This document shows positions 39,322 to 45,783 of a DNA stretch of 64,000 bases, in pieces (the stretch's first letter is position 1; every line of letters begins with the position of its first letter). A model generated the notes under the pieces. That model was not told the DNA's origin, did not search any database, and saw only the letters and a list, made by a program, of their open reading frames with translations. The DNA is from Amycolatopsis sacchari. Its GTDB lineage: Bacteria; Actinomycetota; Actinomycetes; Mycobacteriales; Pseudonocardiaceae. The position numbers and the translations under genes are program-made. The DNA lies in NCBI RefSeq assembly GCF_900114035.1, contig NZ_FORP01000007.1:279846-343845 (forward strand), written 5' to 3'.

Positions 39322-40207
39322 TGATCGCGCCCGGGTGCGCGATCACCTTCGCGGCGACCGCGTGCCCGGCGCCCGCGGCCTCGACCGGGTCCTGCCCCGA
39401 GAGCCTCGCGGCGAGGTACCCGGCGTTGAAGGCGTCCCCGGCCGCCGTCGTGTCCATTGTGGACTCAACGGGCAGCGCGGGGACGAGCCGTGCCGCGGTG
39501 CCGTCCCACACCACGCACCCGTTGCCCCCGTCCTTGACGACCACGTCGGGCACGCCGACGTCCCGCAGGCGTGCGAGCGCCGCCTCCGGGGAGGTGTCGC
39601 CGAACAGCGCGTGCTCGTCGGAGAACGTCGGCGCGGCGATCGTGGTCAACTCCCACGTCCGGCGCACCGCGTCCCTGGCCACGTCCTCCGAAGGCCAGCC
39701 CATCGGGCGGTAGTTGCTGTCGAACACGACGTGGGCCCCGCGCGCCCGCGCGGCGGACAGCGTGTCCCAGAGGCGTTCCCGCGCGGCGGGCGTGAGCAGC
39801 TGCAAGGTGATGGCCGACAGGTAGAGGACGTCGTAACCGGTCACGTCCGGCGCGTGCTCGCCGTCGAACAGGCGGCGGGCCGGCGATTCCGAGCGGTAGT
39901 AGGTGAAACTGCGCTCGCCGCGCTCGTCGGTCCGCACGAGGTAGAGGCCGGGGTGCGCGCCCGGCACCTGGTCGATCAACCCGGTGCCGATGCCCTCCGC
40001 CCGCATCGCGGCGAGGATCCCGGCGCTGTACTCGTCGTCGCCGAGGCGCGTCAGGTAGTCCACCTCGACGTCCTCGGGGCGCGTGAGCCTGGCCAGGTAG
40101 ACCGCGGTGTTGAAGGTGTCCCCCGCGTACCCGAGCGAAAGCGTCCGGCTGCCGGTGTGCGTGAGTTCGATCATGCACTCGCCGACGGCGAGCACGCGGG
40201 TCGTCAC
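39290..40207 (-). CDS. PfkB-family sugar kinase, 2-keto-3-deoxygluconate kinase type
   Basis: This 305-aa ribokinase-fold enzyme has the N-terminal VGECMIELTHTG and the sugar-binding GYAGDTFNTAVYLARL near residue 27, both typical of KDG kinase. The PfkB signature DTTAAGDAFNAGYLAA near 253 holds the catalytic Asp and anion hole. It probably phosphorylates 2-keto-3-deoxygluconate; related sugars are possible. The GTG start at 40207 is separated by 93 nt from a divergent IclR-family regulator. Two inverted repeats lie in the gap, so the regulator likely controls this gene. Confidence 0.85.
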   Translation of the reverse strand: MTTRVLAVGECMIELTHTGSRTLSLGYAGDTFNTAVYLARLTRPEDVEVDYLTRLGDDEYSAGILAAMRAEGIGTGLIDQVPGAHPGLYLVRTDERGERSFTYYRSESPARRLFDGEHAPDVTGYDVLYLSAITLQLLTPAARERLWDTLSAARARGAHVVFDSNYRPMGWPSEDVARDAVRRTWELTTIAAPTFSDEHALFGDTSPEAALARLRDVGVPDVVVKDGGNGCVVWDGTAARLVPALPVESTMDTTAAGDAFNAGYLAARLSGQDPVEAAGAGHAVAAKVIAHPGAIITDPSLPPRA

Positions 40208-40231
40208 CTTGCCTGCCCCTGTTCCTGGACG

Positions 40232-40246
40232 TTCCGGAGAACGGAA
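40232..40246. promoter_or_regulatory. 15-bp palindrome in the kinase/IclR divergent promoter
   Basis: TTCCG-GAGAA-CGGAA has perfect 5-bp arms and lies 25 nt upstream of the sugar-kinase start. Its size fits IclR-family operators. The adjacent IclR gene is the obvious candidate binder. Confidence 0.6.
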
Positions 40247-40252
40247 TAGTAT

Positions 40253-40266
40253 TTCGCTGAACCGAA
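40253..40266. promoter_or_regulatory. Second inverted repeat in the same promoter
   Basis: TTCG-CTGAAC-CGAA is an inverted repeat with 4-bp arms about 20 nt centre-to-centre from the first. It probably acts as a paired IclR site on the same DNA face. It is shorter and weaker than its neighbour. Confidence 0.45.
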
Positions 40267-40300
40267 TGGCCAGCCTAGGACCCGGGCGGAAGGGGCGTCA

Positions 40301-41041
40301 ATGCCGGTCAGTGCGGAGGGCAGCGCGCTCCGGGCGCTCCGCGTGCTCGAAGCCGTCGGCGCGCCGGGCGGGCCGCACCGGCTCGGCCGGATCGCGCGGG
40401 AGGCGGGCGTGACGAAGCCCAGCACACACCGCATCCTGCAAGGGCTCGCGGAAGCGGGTTACGTGGTCAGCGACGGCGACGGCACCTACGGCCCCGGTCC
40501 GCGCGCGTACGCCCTGTCGGCCCAGTTCTCCCCCACGCAGCACGGCGAACCGGTGTTGCGGCGGCTCCGCGACGAGACGGGTCAGACCGTGCACGTCGCG
40601 CTGCGCAGCGGCACGCGCGCGGTCTACGTGCGGAAGCTGGACAGCGACCGGCCGTACCGGATGGCCTCCCGCGTCGGTGGCCAGATCCCGTTGCACTGCA
40701 CCGCGATCGGCAAGGCGGTTCTCGCGCACCTGGCGCCTGCCGAGCGCGCCGCGCTGCTCGCCGAGACTGGTTTGCCGCCGCGGACCGCCCGCACCCGCAC
40801 CGATCCGGCCTTGCTGGAGGCGGAACTGGCGGAGATCCGGTCGCTCGGCTACGCGGTGGACGACGAGGAGAACGAGGAGACGGTCCGGTGTGTCGCCGCG
40901 CCGCTGCTGGACCCCGGCGGGCGCCCGGTCGGCGGGGTGAGCGTTTCGGCGCTGACCTTCCAGCTGCCGGAGGACGAGCTGCTCGCGCACGTCCCGCGGC
41001 TGCTCGAAGCGGCGCGGCTGCTCGCGCCGGCCTACACCTGA
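40301..41041 (+). CDS. IclR-family transcriptional regulator
   Basis: This 246-aa regulator has an N-terminal winged helix (LGRIAREAGVTKPSTHRILQ near residue 28) and a GAF-like effector domain. That domain includes TVHVALRSGTRAVYVRKLDS near 97 and IPLHCTAIGKAVLAHL near 128. It is KdgR-like in architecture and in context beside a KDG-type kinase, suggesting sugar-acid metabolism; the effector is inferred. ATG 40301 is the clear start. The stop lies 1 nt before the convergent VOC gene. Confidence 0.9.
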   Translation: MPVSAEGSALRALRVLEAVGAPGGPHRLGRIAREAGVTKPSTHRILQGLAEAGYVVSDGDGTYGPGPRAYALSAQFSPTQHGEPVLRRLRDETGQTVHVALRSGTRAVYVRKLDSDRPYRMASRVGGQIPLHCTAIGKAVLAHLAPAERAALLAETGLPPRTARTRTDPALLEAELAEIRSLGYAVDDEENEETVRCVAAPLLDPGGRPVGGVSVSALTFQLPEDELLAHVPRLLEAARLLAPAYT

Positions 41042-41042
41042 C

Positions 41043-41504
41043 CTACAGGTGCAGCGGCTTGACCGGGGAGCCGATCGCTTCCGGCGTCTCCCAGTCGACG
41101 CCGGGCACGTCCACGTACAGCTCGATCTCGTTCCCGTCGGGGTCCGCGATGTACAGGCTGTGCGTGGCGGTGTGGTCGCTCATGCCGAGCACGGGAGTGC
41201 CGGTTTCACGCAGCTTCGCCAGCGCCTCGCGCAGCTCGTCGTCGCTCGTGCCGATCTTGAGACCGAAGTGGTAGAGGCCGACGCGCCGCCCCTCGGGCAG
41301 CGCCGCCGCGTCCTCGCCGACCTCGATCAGCAGCAGTTCGTGGTGCGTGCGGCCGGAGGGGGCGTTGAACACGGCGAAGGCGTTGCTGTCGGCTCCCGGC
41401 GCGGGCAGGATCTGCCGCCAGCCGAGCACGTCCCGGTAGAAGCGGGCGGACCGCTCGATGTCCCGGACGTAGAGCACGAGGTGCCCCAGCTCCTTGACCT
41501 CCAC
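41043..41504 (-). CDS. VOC-superfamily protein (extradiol dioxygenase/glyoxalase-like)
   Basis: This 153-aa single-copy vicinal-oxygen-chelate protein has the metal histidine in KELGHLVLYVRDIERSARFY near residue 8, a second at RVGLYHFGLKIG near 78 and the glutamate in DPDGNEIELYVD near 127. It resembles catechol-2,3-dioxygenase-like VOC proteins of actinobacteria; both dioxygenase and isomerase activities are possible. The GTG start is at 41504, with a TTGAA-TC-TTCAA palindrome about 20 nt upstream that could be its operator. Confidence 0.85.
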   Translation of the reverse strand: MEVKELGHLVLYVRDIERSARFYRDVLGWRQILPAPGADSNAFAVFNAPSGRTHHELLLIEVGEDAAALPEGRRVGLYHFGLKIGTSDDELREALAKLRETGTPVLGMSDHTATHSLYIADPDGNEIELYVDVPGVDWETPEAIGSPVKPLHL

Positions 41505-41523
41505 CAGGACCTCCGGCTGGAAT

Positions 41524-41535
41524 TTGAATCTTCAA
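41524..41535. promoter_or_regulatory. 12-bp palindrome upstream of the VOC gene
   Basis: TTGAA-TC-TTCAA has perfect 5-bp arms, in an AT-rich patch 20 nt upstream of the VOC start codon and 20 nt beyond the ptsH stop. It is probably an operator or promoter element. Confidence 0.5.
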
Positions 41536-41554
41536 CCGGAGAGCATACGCGACG

Positions 41555-41821
41555 TCAGGCGTCGTGGTCGGCTTCGATGACGGAGGCGAGTTCACTCAGC
41601 GCGGCCTCGGCCTCGGGCCCCTCCGCGCGCAGCACGACCTCGTCGCCGCCCTTGGCGCCCAGGCCCATCACGGACAGCAGGCTGCGGGCGTCGACCGGCG
41701 CCCCGTCCCCGACCCCGATCGTCACCGGCATCGGCTGCGCGGCGGCGGCCTTGACGAACAGGGCGGCCGGGCGGGCGTGCAGCCCCACCGACGAACCGAC
41801 GATCACCCGGCGTTCGAGCAT
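41555..41821 (-). CDS. ptsH: PTS phosphocarrier protein HPr
   Basis: HPr is the general phosphocarrier of the PTS, receiving phosphate from EI and passing it to EIIA. The 88-aa product has the active histidine H15 in VGLHARPAALFV and a serine at position 47 (ARSLLSVMGLG) equivalent to regulatory Ser46. The ATG at 41821 was chosen; upstream open frame is antisense. It lies about 35 kb from the EIIA/EIIB/EIIC genes but shares with them a DasR-type operator, so the whole system is probably co-regulated. ptsI is not in the window. Confidence 0.95.
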   Translation of the reverse strand: MLERRVIVGSSVGLHARPAALFVKAAAAQPMPVTIGVGDGAPVDARSLLSVMGLGAKGGDEVVLRAEGPEAEAALSELASVIEADHDA

Positions 41822-41878
41822 GACGACACTCCTTGAGGAAGAACGGCGATGCGAGCACGATACCCGGGAGCGCCGCAA

Positions 41879-41890
41879 AGGTCTAGACCA
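41879..41890. promoter_or_regulatory. DasR-type operator (dre) upstream of ptsH
   Basis: AGGTCTAGACCA matches 11 of 12 positions of the core dre palindrome TGGTCTAGACCA. It lies 57 nt upstream of the ptsH start codon and 36 nt upstream of the divergent oxidoreductase gene. A DasR-like GntR protein is encoded at 7063. Confidence 0.72.
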
Positions 41891-41926
41891 TGACCGTCCG
41901 CGGGGGCGGACCGGTACTGTCGCCGC

Positions 41927-42697
41927 ATGATCGGTGTGGTGCACCCCGGCGAGATGGGCGCGGCCGTCGCGCGGCTGCTCGACGACGCGGCATGGGCCTC
42001 CGACGGCCGGAGCGAGGCGACGCGGCGGCGAGCCGAGGGACTGGTGGACCTGGGCTCGGTGGCGCGGCTCAAGGAGGAGTGCGCCGTGGTGCTGTCGGTG
42101 TGCCCGCCGCACGCCGCGGTGGAGACGGCGCGGGCGTTCTCCGACTACGAGGGGCTGTACGCCGACCTGAACGCGGTGAGCCCGGCGACGGCAGGCGAGA
42201 TCGCGCGGATCGTGCCCCGGTTCGTCGACGGCGGGATCGTCGGCCCTCCCCCGCGTGAGCCGGGAACGACGCGGCTGTACCTGTCGGGCGCGGAAGCCCC
42301 GGCGGTGGCGGCGCTGTTCGAGGGCTCCGCACTCGGCACCCGGGTGGTCGACGACGCGTCGGCGGTGAAGATGACGTACGCGGCCTGGACGAAGGGCACG
42401 ACCGCGTTGCTGCTGGCCGTCCGGGCGGCGGCGCGTTCGCTGGGGGTGGAGGACGAGCTTGTCGAGGAGTGGCGGCTGAGCCGGCCCGAGCTGCCGTCGC
42501 GCTCCGAGGCGGCGGCGCGGGTGGGGCTCGACCGGGGCTGGCGCTGGGCGTTCGAGCTGGAGGAGATCGGCCGGACGTTCGCCGCCGCCGGCCTGCCGGA
42601 CGGCTTCGCGGCGGCAGCGGCGGAGGTCTACCGGCGGCTCCCCCGCGTCACCGAGGGCGGACTCTCGGAAGCGCTGGCCCACCTCATCGAGGAGTGA
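41927..42697 (+). CDS. NAD(P)-binding reductase with DUF1932 C-terminal domain
   Basis: This 256-aa protein of the 6-phosphogluconate/beta-hydroxyacid dehydrogenase superfamily has a Rossmann start modified to GVVHPGEMGAAVA in place of GxGxMG. The middle has DLNAVSPATAGEIARIV and VDGGIVGPPP near residues 83-105. The DUF1932 helical domain follows with KMTYAAWTKGTTALLLAV near 147. The function of such proteins is unclear. The ATG at 41927 is divergent from ptsH across the dre site. A duplicated copy of its last 24 bases lies 49 nt further on, within the end of the convergent gene. Confidence 0.82.
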   Translation: MIGVVHPGEMGAAVARLLDDAAWASDGRSEATRRRAEGLVDLGSVARLKEECAVVLSVCPPHAAVETARAFSDYEGLYADLNAVSPATAGEIARIVPRFVDGGIVGPPPREPGTTRLYLSGAEAPAVAALFEGSALGTRVVDDASAVKMTYAAWTKGTTALLLAVRAAARSLGVEDELVEEWRLSRPELPSRSEAAARVGLDRGWRWAFELEEIGRTFAAAGLPDGFAAAAAEVYRRLPRVTEGGLSEALAHLIEE

Positions 42698-42743
42698 GCC
42701 CGCCCGCACGCCCAAGGAGGCGCTGGCCTGCCTCATCGAGGAG
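42671..42743. repeat. 24-bp direct duplication at the end of the DUF1932 gene
   Basis: The segments 42671-42694 and 42720-42743 share 22 of 24 bases (both read GCGCTGGCC..CCTCATCGAGG..). The first is the 3' end of the DUF1932 reductase gene. The second covers the stop codon of the convergent P450-like/PEP-mutase fusion gene. The unit length is 49 nt. Confidence 0.8.
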
Positions 42744-44076
42744 CCGCCCCGCTGCGGGCCACCACCTCCGCGTAGCTGACCGCGCCGCCGGGGACCGGAC
42801 GGCCCGCCGCGACCGCCTCCACCGTGGCCACCGCCGCGCCCAGCGCCACCCGGAACGGCAGCGAACCGCAGCTCACCCTCGCCACGCCCAGCTCCCCCAA
42901 CCGCCGGTAGCCGGGACCGTCCGGCGAGTACAGCACGTTCACCGCCGCGTCCACCGCCGCGACGAGCGCGGAGATCGAGCGCTCGTCCCTCATCCCCGGC
43001 ACGAACACCGCGTGTGCCCCGGCGTCCACATAGGACTGGCACCGGCCGATCGCCTCGCGGTCGTCGCCGGTGCGGAGCCAGTGCGTATCGGTGCGGGCGT
43101 TGACGAACAGACCGCTCGACCGCGCGGCGGCGATCAGCTCCCGCTGCCGGTCCACGTCTCCGACCGCGTCTTCGAGGTTCACGCCCGCCACGCCCAGCGC
43201 GGCGAGTTCCGCGGTCAGCGCGGCGACCTCCCGCGGGTCGGTGCTGAACCCCGTTTCGATGTCGACGCTGAGCAGGCACGGCAGCCCCGCCAGCCGTCGT
43301 GCCAGGTCGAGGGTCTCGTGGCGGGTCGCGCCCGTGCCGTCCGGCAGGCCCGCCGAGGCGGCGACGCCGAGACTCGTCGTGCCGACGGCCGGGAACCCCA
43401 TCGCGACGAAGGCGGCCGCCGAGGCGTGGTCCCACGCGTTCGGCAGCAGCAGCGGCCGTGCACCCCGGTGCAGCGCCGCGAACTCCGCGCGGCGCAGGGC
43501 GATGGCCGCGCCCTGCGCCATGGCGAGCGCGTGCTCCCGGCCGGGGCAGGCGTGCGGTCCGGCCCCGAACGGGTGCTCGGCCAGGTCAACGGTGATCACC
43601 GTCCCGTCGCCGGCCACCCGGCGGGTCGTGGGTACCGGTGGGTCATCGCCGCGGATCAACGCGGCCGTCGCGTCGCACGCCTGGACCAGCAGGCTGATCC
43701 GGTTGGCCGCCGCCTCGTCCGTGCCCCACTGGCGCGCCAGCAGCGCGACGGCGTCCTCCGCGCCGGGTGACGGCTCGCCGGTCCGGTAGCCGCCCGCGAC
43801 CGTGAGCACCGCGTCGACCACGTCGTCGCGTGCGCCGAGCGCCTCGGCGAGCGCCGCCACCAGGGCCCGCCGCGCGAAGTCCGGGCCGACGTCGGCGGTG
43901 GCCACGAGCGTGCGCAGCCCGGCGGGATCGACGGCGGCCAGCTGCTCGTCGACCAGCTTCCGGCGGCGGGCGTGCTCGGCGCCGCTGCTGAACCGGGCGG
44001 CCGAGGCACGCAACCACGCGAGCGTGCCCACCTCGCCGGCCGGCGGGGCCGGCGGCGGATCCAGGAAAAGACTCAT
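42733..44076 (-). CDS. Fusion: miniature P450-like domain + PEP mutase/isocitrate lyase barrel
   Basis: This 447-aa two-domain protein begins with about 195 residues that resemble a condensed cytochrome P450. RFSSGAEHARRR matches the helix C region, SLLVQACDATAALI the I helix, DDPPVPTTRRVA the strand after the K helix, and F170-G-A-G-P-H-A-C177-P-G the heme-thiolate loop. A clear ExxR motif and much of the usual 400-residue fold are missing. Residues 198-430 form a PEP-mutase/isocitrate-lyase TIM barrel: LLPNAWDHASAAAF, VGTTSLGVAASAGLPDG, LLSVDIETGFS, VNLEDAVGD and VNARTDTHW. No frameshift or stop separates them. The ATG at 44076 was chosen; catalytic outcome is unknown. Confidence 0.8.
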   Translation of the reverse strand: MSLFLDPPPAPPAGEVGTLAWLRASAARFSSGAEHARRRKLVDEQLAAVDPAGLRTLVATADVGPDFARRALVAALAEALGARDDVVDAVLTVAGGYRTGEPSPGAEDAVALLARQWGTDEAAANRISLLVQACDATAALIRGDDPPVPTTRRVAGDGTVITVDLAEHPFGAGPHACPGREHALAMAQGAAIALRRAEFAALHRGARPLLLPNAWDHASAAAFVAMGFPAVGTTSLGVAASAGLPDGTGATRHETLDLARRLAGLPCLLSVDIETGFSTDPREVAALTAELAALGVAGVNLEDAVGDVDRQRELIAAARSSGLFVNARTDTHWLRTGDDREAIGRCQSYVDAGAHAVFVPGMRDERSISALVAAVDAAVNVLYSPDGPGYRRLGELGVARVSCGSLPFRVALGAAVATVEAVAAGRPVPGGAVSYAEVVARSGAAPR

Positions 44077-44129
44077 ACCCGAACGGTAGGAGCGGGACGT
44101 GTCGGCGGCGGCCGACATACGATCGCGGC

Positions 44130-44753
44130 GTGCGCAATCCCCACCTCGCCCAGCAGCCCGTCACCGCCGGCCCCGCGCTCGCCGGGGCGAGCCGCGCGGC
44201 GCTCGTCGTGCACGGGCGTGGCCAGACCCCGGACTACATGGAGGCCGTCCTCGACCGCGTCGCGGTGCCGGACCTGGCGTGCCTGCTGCCCGCGGCCGCG
44301 GGGAACACCTGGTACCCGCTCGGTTTCCTGCAGCCGGTCGAGGCCAACCAGCCCCGGCTGAACCAGGCGCTGGAGACCGTGGACGCGATGCTGGGCCGCA
44401 TCGCCGAGGCCGGGGTGCCGCCGGAGCGCACTTACCTGATCGGCTTCTCGCAGGGCGCTTGCCTGCTGTCGGAGCACCTCGTCCGCAACCCCCGCCGATA
44501 CGGGGGCGCGGCGCTGCTCACGGGCGGGTACCTCGGTCCCGATCGCCGCTCCCCCAACGGTTCCTTCGACGGCATGTCGGTGTTCCTGGGCACCAGCCGG
44601 TACGACGAGTGGGTGCCGCTGTCGCGGGCGGAGGAGACGGCGGACCTGCTGCGCGCGATGGGCGCCGACGTGACCTTCGAGGTCTACGACGACCGCGAGC
44701 ACCTCGTCAACGACGACGAGATCGCCCACGTCCGCCGCCTCGTCACGGCTTAG
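44130..44753 (+). CDS. Alpha/beta-hydrolase esterase (phospholipase/carboxylesterase type)
   Basis: This 207-aa serine hydrolase of the carboxylesterase/DLH-like group has the nucleophile in LIGFSQGACLLSEH near residue 108. The acid lies in GTSRYDEWVPLS near 160 and the histidine in DDREHLVNDDE near 195. The early AALVVHGRGQTPDYM forms the oxyanion strand. The substrate is unknown. The GTG at 44130 is divergent from the P450-like/PEP-mutase fusion (53-nt gap), so the two may share regulation. The stop overlaps the convergent reductase gene by 4 nt. Confidence 0.87.
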   Translation: MRNPHLAQQPVTAGPALAGASRAALVVHGRGQTPDYMEAVLDRVAVPDLACLLPAAAGNTWYPLGFLQPVEANQPRLNQALETVDAMLGRIAEAGVPPERTYLIGFSQGACLLSEHLVRNPRRYGGAALLTGGYLGPDRRSPNGSFDGMSVFLGTSRYDEWVPLSRAEETADLLRAMGADVTFEVYDDREHLVNDDEIAHVRRLVTA

Positions 44754-45724
44754 AGGTCCAGCACCAGCCGGGGCGTGCGGGAGCGCGAAACGCAGATCAT
44801 CATCGTCTCGTTCTCGGCCTGTTCCTCCTCGGTGAGGATCGAATCGCGGTGGTCGGGGACGCCCTCCAGCACCACGGTCTCGCACGTGCCGCACGTGCCC
44901 TCCTGGCAGGACGACGCCACCGCGATCCCGGCGGCCTCGACGGCGTGCAGGATCGACGTGTCCGCAGGCACCGTGACCGTCACACCCGACTGGGCCAGCT
45001 CGACCTCGAACTCCGCGTGCGGCCCGGCGTCCGGGTCCGCCTTGGGCGCGAACCGTTCCACGTGCAGCGCGCCGGACGGCCACGCGGCGCACCGCTCCTC
45101 CACGGCCTTCAGCAGCGGCTCCGGACCGCAGCAGTAGACCGCGGTGTCGTCGCGGGGTTCGCCGAGCAGCGCGTTCAGGTCGAGCAGCCCGGTCTCGTCC
45201 TGCGGGCACACGCTCACCCGGTCGCCGTACCGCTCGACGAGCTCCTCGCGAAACGCCATCGACGCGCGGGTCCGGCCGCCGTAGACCAGCCGCCACGGCA
45301 CGCCCCGCGCCTGGACCTCGGCGAGCATCGGCACGATAGGGGTGATCCCGATGCCACCCGCGATGAACAGGTACCGCGGCGCCTCGACGAGCGGGAAGTG
45401 GTTGCGGGGACCGCGGACGAGCACGCAGTCCCCTTCGGACAGTGCATCGTGGACGTGCCGCGAGCCGCCCCGGCCCTCGGGTTCGCGCAGCACGGCGACC
45501 CGCAGCACGGACCGGTCGGCGGGATCGCCGCACAACGAGTACTGCCGCACGAGGCCGGGACCCAGCACCAGGTCGAGGTGCGCGCCGGGCTGCCATTCGG
45601 GCATCGGCCCGCCGCCGGGGTGGCGCAGGGTCAGCCGCACCACCCCGTCCGCCAGGACCTCCTTGGCGGCCAGCACGGCGTCGATCTCGACCTCGGTGTG
45701 CGGCAACGTCTTCAGTGCGTTCAT
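44750..45724 (-). CDS. Phthalate dioxygenase reductase-type flavin/2Fe-2S oxidoreductase
   Basis: This 324-aa electron-transfer protein has a ferredoxin-reductase FMN domain (RQYSLCGDPADRS near residue 63). An NAD domain follows (FIAGGIGITPIVPML near 125, VYCCGPEPLLKAVEE near 195). The C-terminal plant-type 2Fe-2S domain has C-x4-C-x2-C in SSCQEGTCGTCETVVLEG and a last cysteine in MMICVSRS. This is the VanB/PDR order. Such reductases feed Rieske oxygenases or P450s; no oxygenase component is adjacent, so the partner is unknown. The ATG at 45724 was chosen. It lies downstream of the ligase gene with a 59-nt gap. Confidence 0.9.
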   Translation of the reverse strand: MNALKTLPHTEVEIDAVLAAKEVLADGVVRLTLRHPGGGPMPEWQPGAHLDLVLGPGLVRQYSLCGDPADRSVLRVAVLREPEGRGGSRHVHDALSEGDCVLVRGPRNHFPLVEAPRYLFIAGGIGITPIVPMLAEVQARGVPWRLVYGGRTRASMAFREELVERYGDRVSVCPQDETGLLDLNALLGEPRDDTAVYCCGPEPLLKAVEERCAAWPSGALHVERFAPKADPDAGPHAEFEVELAQSGVTVTVPADTSILHAVEAAGIAVASSCQEGTCGTCETVVLEGVPDHRDSILTEEEQAENETMMICVSRSRTPRLVLDL

Positions 45725-45783
45725 GCACTGCAACGTGACATCCCGCGCCCGGCCCGCGCACGGCCGCCCGGCCGAAGTTTTCG

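Noticed and set aside
42733..43490. Possible sequencing frameshift creating the P450/PEP-mutase fusion
   Set aside because: Both domains are in the same frame with no stop, codon usage is uniform across the junction and no ribosome site or start lies at the barrel domain. A true fusion is the simpler reading, although reads should be checked.
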